Below, piece by piece: positions 7,482 to 15,817 of a stretch of 19,188 bases of DNA. Both the position numbers and the translations under genes were made by a program. Numbering within the stretch: the first letter of the stretch is position 1; each line of letters opens with the position of its first letter. The notes beneath the pieces were generated by a model. That model was not told the origin of the DNA, ran no database searches, and saw only the letters and a program-made list of their open reading frames with translations. The stretch lies in contig DJSH01000052.1 of NCBI GenBank assembly GCA_002440225.1, forward strand, positions 69,141 through 88,328, read 5' to 3'. Origin of the DNA: Candidatus Segatella violae. GTDB lineage: Bacteria > Bacteroidota > Bacteroidia > Bacteroidales > Bacteroidaceae.

Positions 7482-7534
7482 TATTTCATGAAAAATTAAG
7501 CACTTCATGATAAGATTAGTACTTTAAGAGAAGA
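7478..7534. repeat. Three imperfect ~19-bp repeats between tilS and the GH25 gene
   Basis: Three related units begin at 7478, 7496 and 7516, each shaped TTA(A)G(T/C)A(T/C)TT followed by CATGA or AAGA. The first includes the tilS stop codon and holds the palindrome TTTCATGAAA (7484-7493). I see no -7 box, so this is an intercistronic array of unknown role; it may be chance in AT-rich DNA. Confidence 0.35.
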
Positions 7535-7554
7535 ATAGAGAAAGGAAAGAAAAT

Positions 7555-9357
7555 ATGACAGACAATAGTGAAACATCCACTAAGAAACATCGTATTTTAA
7601 AGGAAGTGGGCATTGCAATACTCTTGTTCGCCGCCATCGGCGTATGGATGTATATCTGCATGACCCCTTCACGAGAACATGTGGATGCCGCCAAGGCTCA
7701 CATCGAGGCATACAGTCGCTATGCTATCCTGCAAGACGGCAAGGAAGTGCTCAGCTTCGACGAAGATACAGTAACCCTCGCAGCTAATTTCATGAACAGT
7801 TTTACGCTTCTGCCTTCATGCCGAGGTCAGCTTGCTGCTGCCTACAATTCATCGCTCAGCCGAAACAAGTACCTCGACGCACAGGCTGAAAGCATTTTCA
7901 AAGAAAAAATAGACTCGCTCGACTCTCTCTACGCAGACAGCCATTGGAAGGTAGGCGAACTTACATATTATATACATTCCCACAGTCCACAAGACCTAGG
8001 CTACAACCGTATCTGCGCCTATGCCGCCCAGGAAACCCAGCTGAGTAATTCATCTAAAAAACTCCTCGACTCACTCCACCACGTAAAGAGCCAAGGCGAC
8101 TCTCTCCATCACACCCGCAAGGAAGCCGGTCGCCTCCAACTTATCCATCAAGTCAGCTACCGAGCTTTCTATCGCAACGAGGCTGGGAAAATGGTGAGCG
8201 AACCCTGCAAGCTATTGGGCAAACTGAAAGGATTCGATACTAGTGACGCATACAGATTTCAGCTAGAATCCAAGACTACTCCTGCAGGTGTACGCCCCAT
8301 CTACCCACAGCTAGCCGCATCACTAGCCACCACACATGGAAGCACCTTGTGCAAGTACATAGACTTTGATCTGCGCATAGACTCCCTGGGGTATTACAAA
8401 GGTACAATCGACAGTCTCAAGCAACCTGACGGCTACGGCATCTGGCAAGGAAACGACGGCGACCACTATGAAGGCGGTTGGAAAAACGGTCAACGCGAAG
8501 GCTGGGGATTCAGCATCTCATCCAAAAAGCCTCTACATGTAGGCGAATGGAAAAACGACCGATATAAAGGCGAAAGACTAATATACAGTTCGGAACGCAT
8601 TTACGGCATCGACATATCCAAATACCAGCATGAGGAAGATAAGGTGGTGAGGACGACCAAGATTGTGAAGCGAGGCAGACGCAGCAAGAAAGTAACAGTG
8701 AACAAGGTTATCAAGCATCGCTACTCCATCGACTGGAGCCGCCTGCGCATCAACCACCTAGGCAGCATCAGTCGCAAGACCGTGTCTGGCAATGTAGACT
8801 TCCCTATTCGATTCATCTACATCAAGAGTACAGAGGGGGCATCGCTCGTTAATCCTTATTATAAGAAAGACTATAGCGATGCCCACGCACATGGCTATCG
8901 CGTAGGCACTTACCATTTCTTCAGCACTCGCACACCAGCCGCAGAGCAAGCAAATTTCTTCTTGCGCCATAGCCATATACGCAAGGGCGATTTTCCACCA
9001 GTGCTTGATGTGGAACCATTACCTAGCCAGATTGCAAATATGGGTGGTACAGGAGTGCTCTTCGCACGAATACGAACATGGTTACGATTGGTGGAGCGCG
9101 CAACTGGAGTGAAGCCTATCCTGTACGTTAGCCAAACTTTCGTAAACAGATACCTGTCAAGAGCACCAGACTTGAAACGCAACTACCAAGTATGGATAGC
9201 TCGATATGGCGAATATAAGCCCGATATCCATCTAGTATACTGGCAATTGTGTCCAGATGGCAGGGTGGCAGGCATTCATGGACATGTTGACATCAATGTA
9301 TTCAATGGTTACAAAGAAGCTTATGATAAATTCTCTATGAATGAGACAATTAGATAA
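7555..9357 (+). CDS. Membrane-anchored MORN-repeat/GH25 lysozyme-like muramidase
   Basis: The GH25 family hydrolyses the beta-1,4 bond between MurNAc and GlcNAc in peptidoglycan. In this 600-aa protein residues 17-36 form one hydrophobic helix near a basic N-terminus, so it is likely anchored in the inner membrane with the rest in the periplasm. Residues 37-280 are a helical region I do not recognise. MORN-type repeats follow at about 292-339 (HYEGGWKNGQREGWG and HVGEWKNDRYKG). The GH25 domain spans about 350-589: GIDISKYQ (Asp353), LDVEP (Asp485 and Glu487, the catalytic pair) and HVDINVFNG (Asp579). All key acids are present, so it should be active. A basic insert (about 361-390, KRGRRSKK) splits the first strand from SIDWSRLR. 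An AGGAAAG sequence precedes the ATG. It probably remodels the cell wall; MORN may bind membrane or partners. Confidence 0.85.
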   Translation: MTDNSETSTKKHRILKEVGIAILLFAAIGVWMYICMTPSREHVDAAKAHIEAYSRYAILQDGKEVLSFDEDTVTLAANFMNSFTLLPSCRGQLAAAYNSSLSRNKYLDAQAESIFKEKIDSLDSLYADSHWKVGELTYYIHSHSPQDLGYNRICAYAAQETQLSNSSKKLLDSLHHVKSQGDSLHHTRKEAGRLQLIHQVSYRAFYRNEAGKMVSEPCKLLGKLKGFDTSDAYRFQLESKTTPAGVRPIYPQLAASLATTHGSTLCKYIDFDLRIDSLGYYKGTIDSLKQPDGYGIWQGNDGDHYEGGWKNGQREGWGFSISSKKPLHVGEWKNDRYKGERLIYSSERIYGIDISKYQHEEDKVVRTTKIVKRGRRSKKVTVNKVIKHRYSIDWSRLRINHLGSISRKTVSGNVDFPIRFIYIKSTEGASLVNPYYKKDYSDAHAHGYRVGTYHFFSTRTPAAEQANFFLRHSHIRKGDFPPVLDVEPLPSQIANMGGTGVLFARIRTWLRLVERATGVKPILYVSQTFVNRYLSRAPDLKRNYQVWIARYGEYKPDIHLVYWQLCPDGRVAGIHGHVDINVFNGYKEAYDKFSMNETIR

Positions 9358-9375
9358 AAATTGAAAAATCCAAGC

Positions 9376-9403
9376 TTTTTGTGTTAAACATATCTAACAA
9401 AAA
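9376..9403. repeat. AT-rich dyad upstream of rpoD
   Basis: TTTTTGTGTTA (9376-9386) and TAACAAAAA (9395-9403) can pair over 9 bp if two bases bulge. It lies after the GH25 stop and before the rpoD -7 box. It is too AT-rich to call a terminator with confidence, but it is the only candidate end for the upstream transcript. Confidence 0.25.
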
Positions 9404-9426
9404 TAACATTGGAACGAAATTTGCGT

Positions 9427-9434
9427 TATTTTTG
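9427..9434 (+). promoter_or_regulatory. -7 box of the rpoD promoter (TATTTTTG)
   Basis: TATTTTTG matches TAnnTTTG exactly, 35 bp before the rpoD ATG. The nearest upstream TTG (9409-9411) leaves a 15-bp spacer, shorter than usual, so the -33 element is weak or absent. A start at about 9440 would give a 30-base leader. Confidence 0.55.
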
Positions 9435-9469
9435 CAAAGATTAGTGTAACTAAAAGAGAGGATTATATC

Positions 9470-10342
9470 ATGAGACAGCTTAAAATACAGAAGAGTATCA
9501 CAAACCGTAACAGTGAGGCACTCGACAAATACTTGGTGGAGATTGGCCGCGCCCCAATGATTTCTATAGAAGAGGAAATTGAGTTGGCACAAGCCATCCG
9601 CAAAGGAGGCAAAGCTGGCGAAAGAGCCAAGAACAGGCTGGTAGAAGCCAACCTGCGCTTTGTGGTCTCTGTAGCTAAGCAATATCAACATCAAGGACTT
9701 ACCCTCACCGATCTCATCGACGAGGGCAATATCGGACTCATTAAAGCGGCAGAACGCTTTGATGAGACCAGAGGCTTCAAATTTATCTCTTATGCTGTAT
9801 GGTGGATTCGCCAAAGCATTTTGCAGGCAATAGCTGAGCAAAGCCGCATTGTACGACTACCACTCAACCAAGTGGGCTCGCTCAACAAGGTAAACCAAGA
9901 AATCAACAAATTTGAACAAGAGAACCAACGCCGACCAAGCGTCGAGGAACTATCTGCACGAACAGGAGTTGACGAGGAAAAAATATCCCAAAGCATGGCA
10001 GCCAGTGGCCACCATGTAAGCATTGACGCACCTTTTGGCGAAGATGACGACAACTCTATGGTAGACGTGATGGCTAGTAGCGACGACAGTCGCACCGACC
10101 GAAACGTGGACCATGAGAGCATGGCCAACGACTTGATGCAGGTCTTGAAAGTATGCTTGAAAGAACGCGAACGTAAAATACTCTGTGCTTGCTACGGCAT
10201 CGGAGAACCAGAAAAAGGACTAGAGGAAATAGGTGACAAGATGGGACTCACACGTGAACGTGTAAGACAGATTCGGGAAAAAAGCATCATGAAACTCCGT
10301 GAATCAGGAAATATCAAAATTCTGATGAAATATCTTGGATAA
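9470..10342 (+). CDS. rpoD: RNA polymerase primary sigma factor (RpoD/SigA, Bacteroidetes type)
   Basis: This directs RNA polymerase to vegetative promoters, including the TAnnTTTG promoters in this window. At 290 aa it lacks region 1.1 and the long non-conserved region of E. coli sigma-70, the usual state in Bacteroidetes. Region 1.2 is at about 16-44, region 2 at about 53-123 including DLIDEGNIGLIKA and the promoter-melting YAVWWIRQ (108-115), region 3 at about 134-215 with the DAPFGED finger motif (186-192), and region 4 at about 221-285 with the helix-turn-helix LEEIGDKMGLTRERVRQIRE (251-270). All regions are complete. It has its own promoter-like box and a terminator, so it looks monocistronic. 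The basic N-terminal MRQLKIQKSITNR is typical of the group. Confidence 0.97.
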   Translation: MRQLKIQKSITNRNSEALDKYLVEIGRAPMISIEEEIELAQAIRKGGKAGERAKNRLVEANLRFVVSVAKQYQHQGLTLTDLIDEGNIGLIKAAERFDETRGFKFISYAVWWIRQSILQAIAEQSRIVRLPLNQVGSLNKVNQEINKFEQENQRRPSVEELSARTGVDEEKISQSMAASGHHVSIDAPFGEDDDNSMVDVMASSDDSRTDRNVDHESMANDLMQVLKVCLKERERKILCACYGIGEPEKGLEEIGDKMGLTRERVRQIREKSIMKLRESGNIKILMKYLG

Positions 10343-10344
10343 AG

Positions 10345-10376
10345 TTTGGAAAATTGCTCTTTTTTGAGTAACTTTG
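10345..10376 (+). promoter_or_regulatory. Promoter of the outer-membrane protein-addAB operon, overlapping the rpoD terminator
   Basis: TTTG (10345-10348), a 20-bp spacer and TAACTTTG (10369-10376) match the Bacteroidetes promoter exactly. The start point should fall at about 10380-10384, inside the left arm of the rpoD terminator hairpin. It begins only two bases after the rpoD stop codon. Confidence 0.75.
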
Positions 10377-10377
10377 C

Positions 10378-10410
10378 AATCGGGTGCAGACAATCTGCTC
10401 CCGATTTTTT
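10378..10410 (+). terminator. Intrinsic terminator of rpoD
   Basis: AATCGGG (10378-10384) pairs with CCCGATT (10400-10406) and GCAGA (10386-10390) with TCTGC (10394-10398), with one T-T mismatch between the blocks and a CAA loop. Six T residues follow (10405-10410). It lies 35 bp after the rpoD stop. Confidence 0.88.
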
Positions 10411-10424
10411 ATTACTACACATAT

Positions 10425-12548
10425 ATGAAGACATTGCTAATCTGCATCATCACAACGATCTTCTGCGCTTTGCCCCAAGACATCAACGCCCGAAGATTAT
10501 CCCCGAGAGACGCTTTCGCCGACTCGGTGATGCGACTTGTCTTCCACTATGCCCAAACTGTTGACACCACAGGGCGAGACACTAGTGTCAGCTACGCCTA
10601 CACAAAATTTCAGATTCGCACCAACAAGCGCAACGGCACATTGATGCTGGTTCCAACCATGTATGCTGTAGCTCATGGAGGCGGCCGCCGCTTCATCAGC
10701 GAATACTATAATCGCATTACGTTCGACAAATTGGGCAAGCCCATAAGTCGCCGACTGCTCAACGTGAGCACTATCCCGCACCGCAGCAATACTTTTTCCG
10801 CGTTATTGGGATACATGACACCCAATGTATATGGCGAAACTCTTTTTCAGGAGAACATTCTCTCCCCCTTCCATCGCACCAACCGCAGATACTATAAATA
10901 TTCCATCACACAGCTCCCATTTGGCAAAGCACAGATATACGTATACCCACGCATCAAAAACACCCAACTGATGGAGGCACGTGCCATCGTAGATACCAAA
11001 ACGGGGCAAATCAGCATGGCAGACTTTGAGGGTGAATATGACATGACCCGATTCTATATTTCTGTGGTCATGGGCAAGGAAGGATTCAAGACTTTGGCAC
11101 CCAAGAAATGCGACATGCGAGCCAATTTCCGCTTCATGGGCAACAGAATCTCGGGCATGTACTCCACGACATACGACCTGCACAAGTCTATCAGCGACAC
11201 CCTACATAACGTGGCAGACACCGCTTTGATGGCAAAGGTGCGCCCACAAAAGCTCAACCCCGACGAGGAAGGCATCTACCAGCAATTCTACAAAAGACGG
11301 AAGCAGATTGCCGACTCCATCTCCACCCAAGGAGAGCGAACCAACTTTGCGAAAGACATACTCTGGGATGTCATAGGCGACAACATGCTGAACAGAATCA
11401 GCCAGGGATTCGGAAAAGGAAACCAAGGATATTTCCGAATCAGTCCCATTCTGAACCCACTCTACATGGGCTACTCCCAGCGCAAAGGATTGGTATACAA
11501 GTTCGACCTAAGGGGTAGCTATCGTTTCAGTGATGACATGCAACTGGGCATCAGATTCAGAGGCGGTTACAGCATGAAACAACACCGTTTCTACTTCAGT
11601 ATCCCTGTGACCTGGAACTATAACAAAACACACAACGGATACCTCAAGATAGAGATAGGTAACGGCAACCGCATCAGCACCAACCGCGTAGCTCGCCGGA
11701 TGTTGGGCATCAGCGAGCCGAGGGACAGTACGTCATTCATGCCCGTGCCCGGACAGATGCCAGGAATCGAACTGCCTTCCATAACACCCAACAACAACTT
11801 GGACAAAGAGAGCATCTATGATTTCAAGGATGACTACCTGAGAATAACCAACCACTGGAGTTTCAACTCCCACTTTGGCTTGGAACTCGGCGTTGTATCC
11901 CATACTCGCAGGGCGGTAACCCCACAATTCTATAGGTTCTTCAACTATCCGTCGGTCTACACATCCGTGGCACCTGCCATCGGTTGGGAATGGTTCCCTA
12001 CAGGCAAGAGCAGCCCCATCATAAAAGTAGACTACGAACGAGGATGGAAGAAGCTCTTTGGCTCCAACATCGACTATGAGCGTATGGAGGTTGACGCACA
12101 GCACATCTTCTATGCCTCACGCCGCCGATCCTTCTCCTTGCGACTGGGCACCGGATTCTATACGAGGAAGGGCGACCACTGGGATTTCGTAGACTACACG
12201 AATTTCCACGACAACAACATTCCTGGCGGCTGGAACGACAACTGGAGCGGAGAGTTTGAGTTGCTCTCTTCCCAATGGTATAATGCCAGCGACTATTATC
12301 TGCGAGGCAACTTCACCTATGAGGCGCCTATGATGATTTCAGCTTGGCTTCCCCTCATCGGCAGATACATCGAGAAAGAGCGCATCTATATGAGCAGCCT
12401 CGTCGTTAAGCATCTCCATCCTTACACAGAATGGGGATATGGCGTAACCACCCGCTTGATGACATTAGGCTTCTTCGCTGCATTTAAGAACACAAAATTT
12501 GATGGCGTAGGATGTCGCTTCGGCTTCGAACTATTCCGAAATTGGTAA
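10425..12548 (+). CDS. Outer-membrane beta-barrel protein, probably DUF5686 family
   Basis: I do not know a defined function. The ATG at 10425 gives a signal peptide (MKTLLICIITTIFCALPQDI, cleavage near Ala22) and a 707-aa protein; an upstream in-frame TTG at 10374 lies in the promoter/terminator and is rejected. Residues about 60-260 form a soluble beta-rich domain of the sort seen in DUF5686 proteins (YYKYSITQLPFGKAQIYVYP, then ARAIVDTKTGQISMADFEG). From about 340 to the end there are alternating aromatic/hydrophobic strands separated by polar turns, ending FGFELFRNW with a C-terminal aromatic residue, as expected for insertion by the BAM machinery. It is the first gene behind the promoter at 10345, and addA begins within about 32 bp of its stop. 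Family assignment is from memory of the pattern; a generic barrel protein is the alternative. Confidence 0.65.
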   Translation: MKTLLICIITTIFCALPQDINARRLSPRDAFADSVMRLVFHYAQTVDTTGRDTSVSYAYTKFQIRTNKRNGTLMLVPTMYAVAHGGGRRFISEYYNRITFDKLGKPISRRLLNVSTIPHRSNTFSALLGYMTPNVYGETLFQENILSPFHRTNRRYYKYSITQLPFGKAQIYVYPRIKNTQLMEARAIVDTKTGQISMADFEGEYDMTRFYISVVMGKEGFKTLAPKKCDMRANFRFMGNRISGMYSTTYDLHKSISDTLHNVADTALMAKVRPQKLNPDEEGIYQQFYKRRKQIADSISTQGERTNFAKDILWDVIGDNMLNRISQGFGKGNQGYFRISPILNPLYMGYSQRKGLVYKFDLRGSYRFSDDMQLGIRFRGGYSMKQHRFYFSIPVTWNYNKTHNGYLKIEIGNGNRISTNRVARRMLGISEPRDSTSFMPVPGQMPGIELPSITPNNNLDKESIYDFKDDYLRITNHWSFNSHFGLELGVVSHTRRAVTPQFYRFFNYPSVYTSVAPAIGWEWFPTGKSSPIIKVDYERGWKKLFGSNIDYERMEVDAQHIFYASRRRSFSLRLGTGFYTRKGDHWDFVDYTNFHDNNIPGGWNDNWSGEFELLSSQWYNASDYYLRGNFTYEAPMMISAWLPLIGRYIEKERIYMSSLVVKHLHPYTEWGYGVTTRLMTLGFFAAFKNTKFDGVGCRFGFELFRNW

Positions 12549-12580
12549 AAATGGGTAAAACATTAAAACATAATAACAAT

Positions 12581-15500
12581 ATGGGTTCACAACTAACTGT
12601 TTATAAAGCAAGTGCAGGTTCTGGCAAGACGTTTACTTTAGCACGAGAATATATGACGCTCGTGATTGCCAACCCAGCCACCTATCGCACTATTCTGGCG
12701 GTAACCTTCACAAACAAGGCAACCGAAGAGATGAAAATGCGCATATTGGGCAAACTCTACGAGATAGCACACGACATGCCCGATGCCGCCGACTACAAGG
12801 CACAGATACAAGAAACCTTGCCCTATCTCTCTGCCCAACAAATACAGCAGAACGCAGCCTCAGCGCTGCACCTTCTGATACACAACTACAACTACTTTCG
12901 TGTAGAGACGATAGACACATTTTTCCAAAGTGTGCTCAGAAACTTGGCACGTGAACTTGACCTCACCGCCAATCTTCGCATAGAGCTCAACGACTATCAA
13001 GTAGAGCAGCAAGCTGTAGACGAACTTATCGAGAGTTTGGAAGACACCGATCGCCTGCTGTTCTGGATTATGGATTACATCAAAGAAAACATCGATGCCG
13101 ACAAGAGCTGGAATGTCATTGGACAAATCAAGAAATTTGGCGAGAATATCTTCAAAGACTATTACAAGGACAGCTCAGAAAAGCTGAACGAGCTCATGAG
13201 CCAAGAAGATTTCTTCAAGAATTTCACTGAGCGCATCAAGAAAATGCGCAACCAAGCAAAAGAGCAGTTGAAGGAAATTGCAGCCACATTCTTCGATGCT
13301 CTGGAAGAGGAAGGATTTTCTTCCAACGACCTAGCAGGTAAGACACGTGGTATTTGGAGCTATTTCAACAAGCTAAAGTCTGGAAAATATGATGATGATG
13401 ACCTATGCAACGAGACTTTCAAGAAATGCTTTGAAAGTCCTAAAGCTTGGGTCAAGAAGAGCGACGCCAACAATCATACGCCCATCTTCGACTATGTTGC
13501 ATCCATACTCTATCCTATCTTGCTCTTCGCCGAAGACAACCGTCCGAAGCTGGTAAGGATGTTCAAGAGTGCCGACCTCACCATCAAGCATCTCAATCAA
13601 TTGCGACTACTGGGCAGCATCGACCAAAAAGTGAGAGAAATGAATCGCGAAGCCAACCGCTTTCTGCTGAGTGACACCCAAACACTACTCCACTCACTCA
13701 TCCAGGACAGCGACTCGCCATTCATCTTCGAAAAAATCGGAACTCAACTCGACCACGTAATGATCGACGAATTCCAAGACACCAGTACGATACAGTGGAA
13801 AAACTTCAAGGTATTGCTTGAAGAAACCATGAGTAGAGAAGACGCAGGCAACCTTATTGTGGGCGATGTAAAACAGAGCATCTATCGATGGCGTTCAGGC
13901 GACTGGAGATTGCTCAACAACATAGGAATCGAATTTAGCAATAGCAAAGAGCGACTTGACATCAAGACCCTTGATACCAATTTCCGCTCCGACCGAAACA
14001 TCATCGATTTTAACAACGCATTCTTCACCGAGGCGGTCGCCCTGGAATGCGCAGCCTTGAAAGACGAAGACCCTACTGGCATTCAGCAACTGCAAAATGC
14101 CTACAGAGACGTGTGCCAAAAAGTGCCCAAAAGCCACTCTATGGCTCAAGGTCACATCCAGGTGCAACTGGTAAGCAACGAGGACGCCGAGGAACAAATG
14201 AAACAGCTAACCTTGGATACAGTGAAAGGCCTCACCCAGAAAGGTGTGCCCTGCAACAAAATAGCCATTCTTGTAAGAAGCAACCGCACCATACAAGACA
14301 TGGCTGCGTATTTTATGGAAAACTCCGACTTTCCTCTGGTGTCAGATGAAGCCTTCCGACTAGATGCCTCACAAGCAGTCTGCACACTCGTCACAGCTCT
14401 CAAATGGTTGACGCATCCTAACGACGAAATCTCTGCAGCAACCATACAGAAATATTGTGACAAATATCTAGGAGGAGAAGAATTGCCAGCAAAATGGAAG
14501 AAACACCGCACCCAATACTTGGAAATGCCATTGTTTGACCTCACCGAATGTTTATTCTCTGAGCTCAAAATGGGAGAGGTGGAAGACATGACCAAACAAG
14601 ATGCCTACATCTGCGCCTTCTACGACAAATTGAACAAATACCTTGTCGACAACAGCAGTGACATCGATGCCTTCCTCAAAGAGTGGAACAACAGCATACA
14701 CGAAAAAAGTATCCACAGCGACAGCGATGGCGGTATCAGATTTCTCACCATTCACAAGAGCAAGGGATTGGAATACGACCACGTCATCATGCCTTTCTGC
14801 GACTGGCAAATGGAAAAGTCGAACACGATTTGGTGCACTCCTAAGGAAGCACCTTTTAACGAGTTACCGCTCGTACCTATAGACTTTAATGCCAAGACTA
14901 TGAAACAGAGCGTCTACGAGCAAGACTATCATCACGAGCACCTACAAAACGTGGTCGACAACCTAAACTTGCTCTATGTAGCCTTCACTCGTGCCAGCCA
15001 TAACCTTTTTGTCTTTGGCAAGAGGTCTGCCCAAAAGGGTTATCGCTCATACGTGATAGAACAGGCACTGGAGAAAGTTGCAGACGAGCTGTCTTCCCAC
15101 CAACAGCCAATGACATTGGAAGGCTTGGGCTCCGACCCAAAGACAGACGACATTCTGTTCTCCTACGGTGAAACATACATTGGCAAACAAGAGCCAGAAA
15201 CAAGAAAGAAAAAACAAGTAAATGTACTTGCCGAGAAATCGACACCACTCAATATCAAACTGAGCGTAACACCAGAGATGCCGTTATTCAAACAGAGCAA
15301 CAAGAGTCGCGACCTCATAGAAGGCGACGAAACAGAGGAACAGCAAAAATACTACATCAAGATGGGTACCGTATTACACTATTTGCTCTCTACCATTCAT
15401 ACTCACCAAGACATAGAAGGAGCTTTAAAGCAGATGGAACTTGACGGACTTTTGTATGATGAGAACCTCTCTCGTACGAAGCTGGAAGCCTTGATACGAA

Positions 15501-15793
15501 AGCGACTCTATTCGCCGAAGGTAAGCGATTGGTTCACTGACAAGTGGACTATTCTCAACGAGTGTTCAATTCTCAGTGTAGAAAACGACAAGGTGGTGGA
15601 ACACCGTCCAGACCGTGTAATGAAAGACGGGCATACGACCATCGTGATAGACTTCAAGTTCGGTCGACAGCGAGAGGAACACCACCAACAAGTAAGAGAA
15701 TATATCAAATTGCTCCGTAACATGGGACACAAAAACGTGAAAGGCTATCTTTGGTACGTATATCCCAACAAAGTGGTAGAAGTAATCAAATAA
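12581..15793 (+). CDS. addA: AddA-type UvrD/RecB helicase-nuclease subunit
   Basis: This is the motor subunit of an AddAB-type enzyme that unwinds and resects double-strand ends to load RecA. Numbering from the ATG at 12581 (1070 aa): Walker A ASAGSGKT (10-17), motif Ia TFTNKATEEM (42-51), VETIDTFF (108-115), motif II IDEFQDT (Asp396, Glu397), GDVKQSIYRWRSGD, DTNFRS, motif V LTIHKSKGLEYD (722-733) and motif VI LLYVAFTRA (797-805), all typical of superfamily 1A. A RecB-like nuclease ends the protein: HRPDRV, then IDFKFG (Asp1024, Lys1026) and QQVREY, so the nuclease looks intact. I chose 12581 because the family begins a few residues before YKASAGSGKT; ATG 12551, two bases after the previous stop, is a real alternative. 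addB follows after 24 bp. Confidence 0.88.
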   Translation: MGSQLTVYKASAGSGKTFTLAREYMTLVIANPATYRTILAVTFTNKATEEMKMRILGKLYEIAHDMPDAADYKAQIQETLPYLSAQQIQQNAASALHLLIHNYNYFRVETIDTFFQSVLRNLARELDLTANLRIELNDYQVEQQAVDELIESLEDTDRLLFWIMDYIKENIDADKSWNVIGQIKKFGENIFKDYYKDSSEKLNELMSQEDFFKNFTERIKKMRNQAKEQLKEIAATFFDALEEEGFSSNDLAGKTRGIWSYFNKLKSGKYDDDDLCNETFKKCFESPKAWVKKSDANNHTPIFDYVASILYPILLFAEDNRPKLVRMFKSADLTIKHLNQLRLLGSIDQKVREMNREANRFLLSDTQTLLHSLIQDSDSPFIFEKIGTQLDHVMIDEFQDTSTIQWKNFKVLLEETMSREDAGNLIVGDVKQSIYRWRSGDWRLLNNIGIEFSNSKERLDIKTLDTNFRSDRNIIDFNNAFFTEAVALECAALKDEDPTGIQQLQNAYRDVCQKVPKSHSMAQGHIQVQLVSNEDAEEQMKQLTLDTVKGLTQKGVPCNKIAILVRSNRTIQDMAAYFMENSDFPLVSDEAFRLDASQAVCTLVTALKWLTHPNDEISAATIQKYCDKYLGGEELPAKWKKHRTQYLEMPLFDLTECLFSELKMGEVEDMTKQDAYICAFYDKLNKYLVDNSSDIDAFLKEWNNSIHEKSIHSDSDGGIRFLTIHKSKGLEYDHVIMPFCDWQMEKSNTIWCTPKEAPFNELPLVPIDFNAKTMKQSVYEQDYHHEHLQNVVDNLNLLYVAFTRASHNLFVFGKRSAQKGYRSYVIEQALEKVADELSSHQQPMTLEGLGSDPKTDDILFSYGETYIGKQEPETRKKKQVNVLAEKSTPLNIKLSVTPEMPLFKQSNKSRDLIEGDETEEQQKYYIKMGTVLHYLLSTIHTHQDIEGALKQMELDGLLYDENLSRTKLEALIRKRLYSPKVSDWFTDKWTILNECSILSVENDKVVEHRPDRVMKDGHTTIVIDFKFGRQREEHHQQVREYIKLLRNMGHKNVKGYLWYVYPNKVVEVIK

Positions 15794-15817
15794 CAAATAT
15801 TCAGACCAACAACGCAT

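Noticed and set aside
7555..9357. GH25 gene as a phage endolysin or mobile element sign
   Set aside because: No holin, integrase or structural phage gene is nearby, the protein is membrane-anchored with MORN repeats, and it sits between housekeeping genes.
10374..10424. TTG start extending the outer-membrane protein upstream
   Set aside because: The extension overlaps the -7 box and the terminator hairpin and would hide the signal peptide that begins at ATG 10425.
12512..12580. Longer addA start overlapping the end of the preceding gene
   Set aside because: The family begins just before YKASAGSGKT; the upstream part overlaps the barrel gene's coding frame. ATG 12551 is kept as an alternative in the addA entry.
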